Shown here one piece after another: positions 18,189 to 27,208 of a stretch of 64,000 nt of DNA (positions are counted from its first letter, which is position 1; each line of letters opens with the position of its first letter). Below the pieces are notes generated by a model that had not been told where the DNA came from, did no database searches, and worked only from the letters and a program-made list of their open reading frames with translations. Where the stretch lies: NCBI RefSeq assembly GCF_046127645.1, contig NZ_CP175919.1. One strand, written 5' to 3'. Both the position numbers and the translations under genes were made by a program. The DNA comes from Clostridium_F caseinilyticum (lineage in GTDB: Bacteria; Bacillota; Clostridia; Clostridiales; Clostridiaceae).

Positions 18189-18867
18189 ATATATCACCTA
18201 TCTTTCTAAATTTACAACTACTAAATTTATTGCAGTTACTACAAGATTTTTTATTTACTACAGCTTCTTTGGGAATTATACCTATAATGGCAGTTACAGA
18301 TTTTCTAGGTATTAATATATTATGAGATGAAACTGTTAATCCAATAGTTCTTTCAGCATCTAGAGATCTTAATAAATCCTTTTGTATAGATATATCCAAG
18401 TCGCCATAACCTGGACTATATCTCCAATTTATATTTAGTTTATCTTTTTCTGCTTCTTTTTTCACTTCATTTTCTATTAAATCACAATATTCTTCTATAG
18501 CAGTTGTAGCACAAGCATCTAAAATTATTGCTTTAGTCATATTAACCTTTTCATAATATAATATTTTTCTATCAACTTTGTTTCCTAAAGTTGCAGCCAT
18601 TACACAACATTTATTAGATTTTTCTAAATGATGTAGTATATCCCTTCCTTTTAGTTTTAAATTAATATCCATTAAATTAACCTGATTATTTTTATGAAGA
18701 TTAGAATATTTATAAGTAGCTCTTAGATTAACTAAGGTTTTTATTTCTTTTATACATTCCTCTATAAGATTGTCTATTTCACTTGAAAATTCTTGACCTC
18801 TATATCCTAAGTATCTTAAGACCTGATTTTTATCTATATTTAAATTATTATTATCTATCTTATTCAC
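18178..18867 (-). CDS. Stand-alone methionine synthase activation-domain protein
   Basis: 229 residues resembling the C-terminal reactivation domain of MetH: RYSPGYGDLDISIQ (about 152-165) and LIPRKSVTAIIGI (about 184-196) are its SAM-binding signatures. A Cys cluster at the C-terminus (CSNCNKFSSC) is usual in the stand-alone version. It overlaps metH by about 11 bases. Together they should reconstitute the full enzyme, with this protein assisting reductive methylation of cob(II)alamin. Confidence 0.9.
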   Translation of the reverse strand: MNKIDNNNLNIDKNQVLRYLGYRGQEFSSEIDNLIEECIKEIKTLVNLRATYKYSNLHKNNQVNLMDINLKLKGRDILHHLEKSNKCCVMAATLGNKVDRKILYYEKVNMTKAIILDACATTAIEEYCDLIENEVKKEAEKDKLNINWRYSPGYGDLDISIQKDLLRSLDAERTIGLTVSSHNILIPRKSVTAIIGIIPKEAVVNKKSCSNCNKFSSCKFRKIGDICEY

Positions 18868-19031
18868 CCTATCTATTAACCCCCTATTTATGCGTATATT
18901 ATTTCATTTCTAATATAAATTTTTATTTTAAATACACATTAAACCTTTTCCTATTTTAACTTAAACTTTCCTCTTTATCTACAAACAATATCTTATTTAC
19001 AAACACCATGAACTAATATAAGTATTAGTTT

Positions 19032-19919
19032 TTAAACTGCTACATCTTTATTTATAGAATTAAAGATTGATTTTGTACTTTCTGTTATTTTTCTAGCTAT
19101 ATAAGGATTGTTCATTGTATATAAATGTATTCCCTTTACTCCACTAGAAACTAAATCAACTATCTGTTCTACTGCATAGGCTATTCCTGCATCTTCCATA
19201 GCTTTCTTATCATATTCATATTTATCTAATATTTTCATAAACTTTTTAGGCAATGTAGCACCAGATATTTTAACTATTCTCTCTATTTGTTTTTTGTTAA
19301 CTACAGGCATTATTCCTGCTTGTATAGGAATATTTATGCCCTTTTGCTGTGTTTTATTTAAAAATTCATAGAATATATTGTTATCAAAAAATAATTGAGA
19401 TATTAAATGTTCTGCCCCGGCGTCTACCTTTCTTTTTAATTCTCTTATATCCTGGTCTAAGCTTTTACATTCAATATGTCCTTCTGGATAACAGGCTCCT
19501 GATATTCCAAAATTATTATTTTCCTTTATTTTTTCTATAAGTTTAAAAGCATAATTATATTCCCCAATAATATCTTTATCCTTTGGTATATCTCCTCTTA
19601 AAGCTAGTATATTTTCAATATTATTTTCTTTCAATTCTTTTATTATTAAATCTATATCATCCTTTGTCGAATTTATACAAGTTAGATGTGCCAATGCTTC
19701 TATACCATATTTATTTTTTACAAGAGATGATAACTCACAGGTTTTATTATCCTTTAAGCTTCCTCCAGCTCCATAAGTTACACTTATAAAATCCGGTGTT
19801 AAATCTTTTAACTCTTCTAAAGTTTCGTATATTGTTTTTATAGATGATGTAACTTTTGGTGGAAAAATTTCAAAAGAGAAAACTAATTTTTTTTCATTAA
19901 ATAATTCTTTTATATGCAT
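19032..19919 (-). CDS. metF: Methylenetetrahydrofolate reductase
   Basis: Makes 5-methyltetrahydrofolate, the methyl donor for MetH. TIM-barrel flavoenzyme motifs: FSFEIFPPK near residue 15, DFISVTYGAGG near 45, LALRGDIP near 105, SGACYPEGH near 140 and SQLFFDN near 185. 295 residues is normal. First gene after the SAM riboswitch and followed by the activation-domain and metH genes, so one transcript covers methyl donor, reactivation and synthase. ATG at 19919 follows AGGGGGGCTTTAAA. Confidence 0.95.
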   Translation of the reverse strand: MHIKELFNEKKLVFSFEIFPPKVTSSIKTIYETLEELKDLTPDFISVTYGAGGSLKDNKTCELSSLVKNKYGIEALAHLTCINSTKDDIDLIIKELKENNIENILALRGDIPKDKDIIGEYNYAFKLIEKIKENNNFGISGACYPEGHIECKSLDQDIRELKRKVDAGAEHLISQLFFDNNIFYEFLNKTQQKGINIPIQAGIMPVVNKKQIERIVKISGATLPKKFMKILDKYEYDKKAMEDAGIAYAVEQIVDLVSSGVKGIHLYTMNNPYIARKITESTKSIFNSINKDVAV

Positions 19920-19987
19920 TTTAAAGCCCCCCTAATAATTTTTTATATTTTTTTATCTATTACAAATATTTAATTTCTGAGAGACCT

Positions 19988-20146
19988 TAAAAAATAAAAA
20001 ACCTAAAGGATACTTCCCTTAGGTTTAAAATTCCTAGATATATCCTCATCTCTCAGCTTATGCTGCAGGATTTAGCACCTTATATGTACTTTCATATAGG
20101 TTGCCGGGCTTCATAGGGCCAGTCCCTCCGCCTCTCTTGATAAGTA
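19988..20146 (-). promoter_or_regulatory. SAM-I (S-box) riboswitch with terminator
   Basis: Minus strand, 5' to 3': CTTATCAAGAGAGGCGGAGG, then GGCCCTATGAAGCCCGGCAACC, a variable P3, GGTGCTAAATCCTGCAGC and GCTGAGAGATGAG (aptamer about 20146-20045). An intrinsic terminator follows (AAACCTAAGG ... CCTTTAGGTTTTTT, about 20025-19990). This is the canonical S-box core. High SAM should favour termination and switch off metF, the activation gene and metH. Confidence 0.97.
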
Positions 20147-20393
20147 TTCAATTTTAATTTACTAAATTTTAACTGTAATTATATAATAAAAAATTATTAT
20201 TGTAAAGAAGTTTTTATAATTCTTTCAAGTTATTTTTACTTATCCACTATTTTGTATTTAAATAAATTAATTTGAATTTATTACAAAAATATGTATAATA
20301 TATAATATATTCATTTAATGTTTATTATGAATTTAATTAAAATTTCAATTAAACATCAAATCAAATATAACAATTATAATGTGAGGTGTAAAA

Positions 20394-23300
20394 ATGAAGA
20401 AAAAATTTATTAAAGCGCTATGTTCAGTAGCCCTTAGCTGTATGATATGTACAAGCTATCTAGCTAAAGTATCTGCAGCCCCTATTAATAACACTAAAAT
20501 TAAATCTAATGAAATCAATACATCAGTAGATAGTAGCAATAAATCGGAAAGAATGCCTTCTACTAACTCTCAGCCTTTAGGTTTAAATGCTAAAAATACT
20601 AATTCATCAAAATATTCCTTTAGTGACTTAAATAAGCTAAGCAATAAAGAAATTTTAGATTTAACATCTAAAATAAAGTGGAGCGATATTTCAGATCTTT
20701 TCCAGTATAACGATGATAGTTACGCTTTTTATTCAAATAGAGAACGTGTACAAGCTCTTATAGATGGATTGTATGAAAAGGCTTCTACTTATACTAGTAC
20801 TGATGATAAAGGAATTGATACATTAGTTGAGATTCTAAGATCTGGATTTTATTTAGGATTTTATAATGATTCTTTAAAATATTTAAATGATAGATCTTTT
20901 CAAGATAAATGTATCCCTGCAATGCTTGCTATAGAAAATAATAAAAATTTCAAATTAGGTGAAAAAGGTCAAGATACAGTAATAAGTGCTTTAGGTAAAC
21001 TTATAGGAAATGCCTCTTGTAACGCAGAAGTAGTTAATAAAACAGTACCTATACTAGAACAATACTACAGAGAAATGAATACATATCCTAAAGATAAATT
21101 AAAGGGTGATGCTGTATATAATTTTATGAAAGAGATAAACTATGATATCTCTCAATATTCATATGACAACCATATTCAAGAGGTTAAAAACACTCCTTGG
21201 ACTGGTAAAATAGATTCTTTTATAAATGCAATATCTAAATTTGCAAATATATCTGATGTTACAGAAAACAATGGTTGGATTATAAATAACGGTATTTATT
21301 ATACTAGTAAATTATCTATGTATCACAGTAATCCATCTATTCCACATTCTGTAATAGATAATTGTCTTAAATTACTTCCTGCTTATAGTGAACAATTCTA
21401 TACCGCAGTAGAAAGGATACAAGATGATTTCAACAGTAAAGATTCAAATGGCAATAGCATAGATATTAATAAATTAATTGAAGATGGTAAAAAACATTAT
21501 TTACCTAAAACTTATACTTTTGATAATGGAAAAATGATTATAAAAACTGGAGATAAAGTAGATGAATCAAAAGTACAAAGACTTTATTGGGCATCTAAAG
21601 AAGTAAAATCTCAATTTCATAGAATAACAGGTAACGATAACCCATTAGAAACAGGTAATGCAGATGATGTTCTAACTATGGTAATATACAATAGCCCAAA
21701 AGAATATAAACTAAATAGAACCTTATATGGGTTCAGTGTAGATAATGGTGGAATATATATTGAAAATATTGGTACTTTCTTTACTTATGAAAGAACTCCT
21801 GAAGAAAGTATTTACAGCTTAGAGGAACTCTTCCGTCATGAATTTACTCACTATTTACAAGGACGTTATTTGATACCAGGATTATTTGGTCAAGGTGATT
21901 TTTACAAAGGAAATAATGGAAGAATAACATGGTTTGAAGAAGGATCTGCTGAATTTTTCGCAGGATCAACCAGAACTTCTGTATTACCAAGAAAATCAAT
22001 GGTTGGTGGACTTTCTGAAGACCCTAAAGAAAGATTTAGTGCAGCTAAACTATTACATTCAAAATATAATGATGGATGGGATTTCTATAAATACGGATAT
22101 GCCTTCTCAGATTATATGTATAATAACAACAAAAAACTATTCACGGATTTAGTATCTACTATGAAAAATAACGATGTTAAAGGTTATGAAAATTTAATAG
22201 AAATTGCAAGTAAAGATCCTAATATTAACAAAAACTATCAAGATCACATGCAAAAATTAGTGGATAATTACGATAATTACACAATACCACTAGTATCTGA
22301 TGATTACATGAAAAAATATAATAACAGAGACTTAAATGAAATAAAATCAGATATTGAAAGTACTATGCCTTTAACAAATTCTAAAATAACCAAAGAAACT
22401 TCTCAGTACTTTGATACTTATACTCTAAAAGCAAACTACACATTAGATTCTAACAAAAGTGAAATTGATAATTGGAATAATATGAATAATAAAGTTAATG
22501 AATCTTTAGAAAAACTAAACAAATTAGGCTGGGGCGGATATAAAACAGTTACTGCTTATTTCTCAAATCCTAAGGTAAACTCACATAATCAGGTAGAATA
22601 TAATGTAGTTTTCCATGGATTATTAACTCACAACAAAAACTTTAACGAAGCTCCAACAATTAAATTAGATTTTCCTAAAGAAGCAAATACAAACGAAAAA
22701 ATTAATTTTTCTAGCGAAGGTTCAACTGATGATGGAAAAATAGTTTCCTATGCTTGGAATTTTGGAGATGGTGAAACTAGCTCAGAAAAAAATCCTACTC
22801 ATGTTTATAAAGCTCCTGGTACTTATACAGTGAAACTTACAGTAACAGACGACAAAGGCATTAAATCAGAAAAAAGTGCATCTATAAACATAAAGAAAGT
22901 ACTTACAGGAAATGCAGTATCCGAAAAAGAAAATAACAATGATTACGTAAATGCTAACCTAGTTTATTCTAAAGATTTAGTAAGTGGATCTGTTAGTTCA
23001 TCAGATGATAGAGATATTTTTTATTTCAACGTTACTAAGCCTTCAGACATAACTATAAATGTAGAAAAAATTAATAAAGATAAAAGTGAATTTACCTGGC
23101 TTTTGTTTAGCGAAGAAGATAAATCAAACTATATAACCTATCCAAATAAAAAACTAGAAAATTTATTTTATAGCACTGTAAAAATAGATAAGCCTGGTAA
23201 ATACTATTTAGTAATTTATAAGGTTAGTGGAGATAAATCAGATTATAGATTTAATATAGAAGGAGATATATCATCCTCTCCAAAAGATGATACCAATACT

Positions 23301-24038
23301 GATACAGATCAAGATGAATCAGTTATATATGAAAAGGAAGATAATAATTCTTTTGAAAAAGCTAATAGAGTTTGTAAAAATCAATCAGTAATAGCTGCTT
23401 TGGATACTAATGATCCTCGTGACACATACTATTTTGATGCTTTAACTGTTGGCAATATAGAAGTAACTATGGAAAATACCGATAATAATTCTAATGAATT
23501 TAATTGGCTTGCTTACAGTAGCGATAACACTAATAATTATATTGGATATCCTACAAAAAGAGAAGGTAATAAAATTATAGGAAACTTTAAAGTAGCTAAG
23601 CCTGGCAGATACTATATAGTAGCTTATAAAAATTCTTCAAATAAAATCAACTATAAATTAAATATAAAAGGCCATATTGATAATGCGCCAATGAATAGTG
23701 AAATTCATGAAAAGGAAAGCAATGATTCTTTTGAAACTGCAAATAATATTATGCTTAATACTACTGTATTAGGTAACTTAAATGGTAAAGATGTTAGAGA
23801 TATCTATTCATTTGATATAAAAGAAACTAAAGATTTAGACATAAAACTAAATAATTTAAATAATTTAGGATTAGCTTGGAACCTTTATAAAGAATCAGAT
23901 TTAAATAATTATATTGCTTATGGATCAGTTTCAGGTAATACTATAAAAGGAAAATATAATGCGAAACCTGGTAAATATTATTTATATGTATATAAATATT
24001 CTGGTGACAATGGTAATTATTCATTAACAATAAAGTAA
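20394..24038 (+). CDS. Secreted clostridial collagenase (peptidase M9B) with PKD and three collagen-binding domains
   Basis: 1214 residues. Signal peptide (MKKKFIKALCSVALSCMICT..., cleavage near AKVSA-AP, about 28), a Ser/Asn-rich propeptide (to about 75), activator domain, and a zinc peptidase domain with HEFTH (482-486) and WFEEGSAEFFAGS (third zinc ligand about Glu515/516). A PKD domain follows (about 751-838; YAWNFGDGETSSEKNPTHVY), then three PPC-type collagen-binding domains (about 843-960, 985-1095, 1105-1214), each opening with an E-K-E-x-N-(D/N) motif. ColG is usually described with one PKD and two binding domains and ColH with two PKD and one, so the triple repeat is notable. ATG follows GTGAGGTG. 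Degrades native collagen outside the cell. Sigma and holin-like genes lie just downstream on the other strand. Confidence 0.96.
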   Translation: MKKKFIKALCSVALSCMICTSYLAKVSAAPINNTKIKSNEINTSVDSSNKSERMPSTNSQPLGLNAKNTNSSKYSFSDLNKLSNKEILDLTSKIKWSDISDLFQYNDDSYAFYSNRERVQALIDGLYEKASTYTSTDDKGIDTLVEILRSGFYLGFYNDSLKYLNDRSFQDKCIPAMLAIENNKNFKLGEKGQDTVISALGKLIGNASCNAEVVNKTVPILEQYYREMNTYPKDKLKGDAVYNFMKEINYDISQYSYDNHIQEVKNTPWTGKIDSFINAISKFANISDVTENNGWIINNGIYYTSKLSMYHSNPSIPHSVIDNCLKLLPAYSEQFYTAVERIQDDFNSKDSNGNSIDINKLIEDGKKHYLPKTYTFDNGKMIIKTGDKVDESKVQRLYWASKEVKSQFHRITGNDNPLETGNADDVLTMVIYNSPKEYKLNRTLYGFSVDNGGIYIENIGTFFTYERTPEESIYSLEELFRHEFTHYLQGRYLIPGLFGQGDFYKGNNGRITWFEEGSAEFFAGSTRTSVLPRKSMVGGLSEDPKERFSAAKLLHSKYNDGWDFYKYGYAFSDYMYNNNKKLFTDLVSTMKNNDVKGYENLIEIASKDPNINKNYQDHMQKLVDNYDNYTIPLVSDDYMKKYNNRDLNEIKSDIESTMPLTNSKITKETSQYFDTYTLKANYTLDSNKSEIDNWNNMNNKVNESLEKLNKLGWGGYKTVTAYFSNPKVNSHNQVEYNVVFHGLLTHNKNFNEAPTIKLDFPKEANTNEKINFSSEGSTDDGKIVSYAWNFGDGETSSEKNPTHVYKAPGTYTVKLTVTDDKGIKSEKSASINIKKVLTGNAVSEKENNNDYVNANLVYSKDLVSGSVSSSDDRDIFYFNVTKPSDITINVEKINKDKSEFTWLLFSEEDKSNYITYPNKKLENLFYSTVKIDKPGKYYLVIYKVSGDKSDYRFNIEGDISSSPKDDTNTDTDQDESVIYEKEDNNSFEKANRVCKNQSVIAALDTNDPRDTYYFDALTVGNIEVTMENTDNNSNEFNWLAYSSDNTNNYIGYPTKREGNKIIGNFKVAKPGRYYIVAYKNSSNKINYKLNIKGHIDNAPMNSEIHEKESNDSFETANNIMLNTTVLGNLNGKDVRDIYSFDIKETKDLDIKLNNLNNLGLAWNLYKESDLNNYIAYGSVSGNTIKGKYNAKPGKYYLYVYKYSGDNGNYSLTIK

Positions 24039-24049
24039 TTTTTAAATAA

Positions 24050-24212
24050 GCAATTGCATAATTAATAAATTTAAAATCCAAATACAACATATTGTGTTTT
24101 TAGAAAATAAAGATGAAGGTTATATGTATAAAAAAAGCTTTTTCAAGGACTATATATTAATGCAATATATTTATATAATTCCATTGTAAAATGAATTATG
24201 CAACTTTCTCAA
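24050..24212. repeat. Dispersed palindromic repeat, family 1, copy B
   Basis: AATTGCATAATTAATAAATTT at the left mirrors GAATTATGCAACTTTCTCAA at the right; the centre keeps ATACAACATATTGTGTTTTT. Longer than the other copies by about 45 bp in the middle. Lies between the collagenase stop and its terminator. Confidence 0.75.
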
Positions 24213-24311
24213 ATAATAAAAAGTATTAAAATGTAAACAGATTTGTGTACTTTATAGAATTTATCATAAAATATTACTGGAAATTAATTTTTCTAACAAC
24301 ATTTTAAAATA

Positions 24312-24352
24312 AGGGGATATTTCAAAATAAATTTAATCTTGAAATATCCCCT
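24312..24352. terminator. Bidirectional terminator between collagenase and YvrJ genes
   Basis: GGGGATATTTCAA and TTGAAATATCCCC form a perfect 13-bp stem around AATAAATTTAATC. It sits between convergent genes. The CAAAATAAATTTAAT loop core recurs in the hairpins at 43244, 51957, 28356 and 58053. Confidence 0.85.
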
Positions 24353-24396
24353 CACTTATTTACTTCTAATAATCAACAAGTCAAAAATTAATATAT

Positions 24397-24588
24397 TTAC
24401 TTTTTAGTAGAGTGCTTATTTTTTTCTTGTTTCATAGCAGAAGTTATAGTTTTATCCAGAGAAGTTAAAGTTTTAGTTATTTCATCAAGTTTCTTTTCTA
24501 TTCTTAATAAAAGGTATAAACTGACTGCTATAGGGAATCCCACATCACTTACAATTTTTATTAATTGTTCATACATGGAATCCACCAC
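24397..24588 (-). CDS. YvrJ/UviB-like holin-type small membrane peptide
   Basis: 63 residues: a short N-terminus, a membrane helix (about 10-28) containing GFPIAVSLYLLLRIEKKL, the hallmark of YvrJ and BhlA/UviB peptides, then a charged coiled tail (LDEITKTLTSLDKTIT...). Start ATG 24588 behind AAAGGTGG. Relatives are holin-like bacteriocin-associated peptides. It lies downstream of and on the same strand as the UviA-like sigma gene, the order of uviA-uviB in C. perfringens. Whether it releases any protein here is unknown. Confidence 0.75.
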   Translation of the reverse strand: MVDSMYEQLIKIVSDVGFPIAVSLYLLLRIEKKLDEITKTLTSLDKTITSAMKQEKNKHSTKK

Positions 24589-24670
24589 CTTTTTATTAGA
24601 TTAAAGAGTATAGAGTAAAAATAAAGTTTTTAGGAAATCAAAATAATATATTTAGTTCTAGTAACCTACT

Positions 24671-24766
24671 CTAATTTTTATATTTCCTATGCTTTTTACC
24701 ATCTGTTATTAAATTTCCATCTAAATCCTCTACCCTCTCTACTCTATCTATACCCTTTAATATTAA
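24671..24766 (-). pseudogene. Possible small-ORF remnant between sigma and YvrJ genes
   Basis: The minus strand translates to KGIDRVERVEDLDGNLITDG, then KKHRKYKN and a stop. The frame has no usable start codon (preceded by TAG then TTA), so it is either a fragment or read from an unusual start. The low-complexity polar composition looks protein-like, but I do not recognise it. Confidence 0.25.
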
Positions 24767-25314
24767 CTATGCCATTCAAGCATGTTTTGCAGTTTTTTTA
24801 TAGCTTTATTTTTAATATATCTTACCGAGTTATAGCTTTTATTTTTAGAATTAGCTATTTCTTTAAGAGTATTATTTTTAATATAAAAGCTATCTATCAC
24901 TTCTCTTTCCTCTGGTGTAAGCTTGTCTAATGCTTTATAAAGTTCTTTTATATTCTCATAGGCTATTATTTCATCCTCTATAGTAAACAAATATTCATTA
25001 CTCTTATCTAATATATTTTCAAAGGGTATCTCTCTATGATGCTTTATTTCACCTTTTAATAAAGCTTTATAGTTTGTTTTAATAGTTTTTATACAATAAG
25101 GAATAAATTTACTTTCCTCTCCTTTAAACATATTAACAGCTCTTATAACAGAAAGATAACCATGTTGTACTAAATCCTCATATTCATAACATGATATTTT
25201 CCATTTTGAAGCTTCTTTTAATATAATTGGAACAAAATATGCTATAATCTTTCCCAAAGCTTCACTATCTCCATTCTTGTATTTTTCAAATAGCTTGTAC
25301 AATACAAACACCAT
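24763..25314 (-). CDS. UviA/TcdR-like alternative sigma factor
   Basis: 183 residues with sigma region 2 (about 15-75: KIIAYFVPIILKEASKWKIS..., YEDLVQHGYLSVIRAV) and region 4 (about 125-180: LTPEEREVIDSFYIKNNTLK, then SYNSVRYIKNKAIKKL). Small size, the conserved FxKYKNGDSEAL start and the holin-like neighbour place it with the clostridial UviA, TcdR, BotR and TetR group, which drive toxin and bacteriocin genes. Its targets here are unknown; the collagenase gene is 0.7 kb away. Start ATG 25311 or GTG 25314. Confidence 0.8.
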   Translation of the reverse strand: MVFVLYKLFEKYKNGDSEALGKIIAYFVPIILKEASKWKISCYEYEDLVQHGYLSVIRAVNMFKGEESKFIPYCIKTIKTNYKALLKGEIKHHREIPFENILDKSNEYLFTIEDEIIAYENIKELYKALDKLTPEEREVIDSFYIKNNTLKEIANSKNKSYNSVRYIKNKAIKKLQNMLEWHS

Positions 25315-25444
25315 CCTCTTATTATTAAAATTATAGCTCTTCTACTATTATATTATTTATACACCCCCTTAAGGTTGTCTACTAAATTCATCTTTTTAAT
25401 TTTTTTTAATATACTAATATAGAATGAATAATTAAGGTGAGCAT

Positions 25445-26176
25445 ATGTTTTTTAGAATTCCAGAGGAGCTTAATGATACAAAAGATAAAATATATATTCT
25501 AGATACTAAATGCGCAGATGTAAATGGTGATGGTTTAGATGAAATTGTAACTGTTACTGGTAAAAAACCTTATGGTGAAAATGGCTTTATTGAAGATATA
25601 ACTCTTAATGTAAAAAATAAAAAAACAAATGTGGATATAAGTATTAAACCAAAAGATAATGCAGGCTATGAACCAAATTTATTTATAGGTAAATTTGGAG
25701 AAGATAATATTCCTAAAGTATTTCTATCCATAAATTCTGGTGGCAGTGGTGGATACTATTTTAACTATATTTATTCCTTTAAAGATAATATTGCAATGCT
25801 TGTTTTTGATTATGAGAAATTTAGTGAAGATAATGAATATACCGCAGTATATGAAGATTATTATAAAGTAAGAGTGAAATCTAAAAAAGGTAATTTAGAA
25901 GGAGTAATTGATCTTACAGCTATACGAGATAAAGAATACTTATCACAAATCTATGATACAAATGGTAGACTAAGAGAACCTATAACAGGCGAAGTTTTAT
26001 TCCTTGGTAATTTATCTCCTTTAAGTTTAAACGGTGCCAGTGGATTTAACTTGCTTACACATCAAAGAATTATAGGTCTTTATAATGCTGATACTCTAGG
26101 TTCAGTAGAATCTATTCTTGACTGGGATGGTTATGAATTTTCCTCTATTGTGACTCAACTTGTAGTACCAATGTAA
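25445..26176 (+). CDS. Cytoplasmic FG-GAP/VCBS-like repeat protein
   Basis: 243 residues, ATG preceded by AAGGTGAGC. CADVNGDGLDEIVTVTG near residue 24 is a calcium-binding FG-GAP/VCBS repeat unit (D-x-N-G-D-G-x-D-E), and later segments (GKFGEDNIPKVFLSINSGGSGG; LGNLSPLSLNGASGF) look like further degenerate blades. No signal peptide or membrane helix. Similar short FG-GAP proteins occur in spore formers, but no function is assigned. Divergent from the sigma gene, with its own terminator. Confidence 0.65.
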   Translation: MFFRIPEELNDTKDKIYILDTKCADVNGDGLDEIVTVTGKKPYGENGFIEDITLNVKNKKTNVDISIKPKDNAGYEPNLFIGKFGEDNIPKVFLSINSGGSGGYYFNYIYSFKDNIAMLVFDYEKFSEDNEYTAVYEDYYKVRVKSKKGNLEGVIDLTAIRDKEYLSQIYDTNGRLREPITGEVLFLGNLSPLSLNGASGFNLLTHQRIIGLYNADTLGSVESILDWDGYEFSSIVTQLVVPM

Positions 26177-26212
26177 AAATATTTTAATTAAAACTTATAA
26201 ATACAAAAATTA

Positions 26213-26251
26213 AGCCTTACCTAATAGTTTGTATCACTATTAGGCAAGGCT
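26213..26251 (+). terminator. Terminator of the FG-GAP gene
   Basis: AGCCTTACCTAATAGT pairs with ACTATTAGGCAAGGCT over a TTGTATC loop, followed by ATTTATATTTTATT. Confidence 0.85.
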
Positions 26252-26312
26252 ATTTATATTTTATTAAAAATATATATTTTAGCCATAATTTATTATATAA
26301 TATCCTTATTTA

Positions 26313-26403
26313 ACTTAAAAATACTTAATAAAAATTATAATTACTTAAAATAACTTAAAAGCACTTGAAAAATAACTTAAAACAACTTATAATTAACTTA
26401 TAA
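26313..26403 (+). promoter_or_regulatory. Array of eight ACTTA repeats phased by the DNA helix
   Basis: ACTTA(A/T)AA-type units (one is ACTTGAAA) start at 26313, 26323, 26343, 26353, 26363, 26375, 26385 and 26396, spacings of 10, 20, 10, 10, 12, 10 and 11 bp, so all units face roughly the same side of the helix. The array ends 27 bases before the deoR start, and the last units contain TATAAT-like promoter elements. It is probably the binding array of the DeoR regulator or a curved-DNA element. Confidence 0.6.
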
Positions 26404-26429
26404 TATTTCTGATCTGGAGGTATAAAATT

Positions 26430-27197
26430 TTGTATCAAGAAGAAAGAATGAATAAAATATTAGAATATTTAAAAATAAATAAACGAATAAAAGTAGATGA
26501 AATATGTAAAATGTGTAATGTATCAAGGGATACCGCAAGACGAGACCTTGTAAATCTTGAAAAAGAAGGAGCAATTCTTCGAACTCATGGTGGTGCCATA
26601 TTACCTAATACAAGAGGTAAAGTAAAAAACTATGAAGACCGACTTCTTACTTATCCAACTGAAAAAAAACTCATAGCAAAACTTGCAACATCTTTAATCA
26701 AAAATACAGATAAATTAATAATGGATTCCTCAACTACAGTACAAGTTTTTGCAGAAATGCTTGAAGTAGAAAATTTATCCGTTATAACCAATTCAATAAA
26801 TTTAGCACATACACTATCTAAAAAAGCTAATATAGACATTCATTTATTAGGAGGAATATTAGATAATGAATACAAATTTTTATATGGATCTAGTACCATA
26901 GATATGCTTTCCAATTATTTTGCTGATAAAGCATGTATAGGAGCTCTTGGTATATCAGAAAAAGGGATAACTGTGGCTCATGCAGAAGATGCTTCCGTTA
27001 TGAAAAAAATGATTGAACAATCTAATGAAACTATAGTGTTAGTAGACCATAGTAAATTTGGTAACAATAGTTTTTCTAAAGTATGTGATTTATGTGATAT
27101 TGATTTAATAGTTACAGATAAATTACCCAATAAAGATTTAACTAAAATATTTGAAGAAAATAACATAGATATTATGGCTGTAAATGAGAAAGGTTAA
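26430..27197 (+). CDS. DeoR-family transcriptional repressor of sugar metabolism
   Basis: 255 residues. N-terminal winged helix-turn-helix (about 6-58: ILEYLKINKRIKVDEICKMC, then VSRDTARRDLVNLEKEGAILRTHGGA) and a C-terminal sugar-phosphate sensor domain (SLIKNTDKLIMDSSTTVQ; LLGGILDNEY; DKACIGALGIS; LVDHSKFG). TTG 26430 is the start, with GGAGG nine bases upstream. It is followed after 11 bases by a HAD sugar-phosphatase gene, a usual pairing. The inducer is probably a sugar phosphate; identity unknown. Confidence 0.9.
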   Translation: MYQEERMNKILEYLKINKRIKVDEICKMCNVSRDTARRDLVNLEKEGAILRTHGGAILPNTRGKVKNYEDRLLTYPTEKKLIAKLATSLIKNTDKLIMDSSTTVQVFAEMLEVENLSVITNSINLAHTLSKKANIDIHLLGGILDNEYKFLYGSSTIDMLSNYFADKACIGALGISEKGITVAHAEDASVMKKMIEQSNETIVLVDHSKFGNNSFSKVCDLCDIDLIVTDKLPNKDLTKIFEENNIDIMAVNEKG

Positions 27198-27208
27198 GGT
27201 GAATCATT

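Noticed and set aside
26313..26403. CRISPR-like array before deoR
   Set aside because: Units are 5-8 bp with 10-bp spacing, far too short for CRISPR repeats and spacers.
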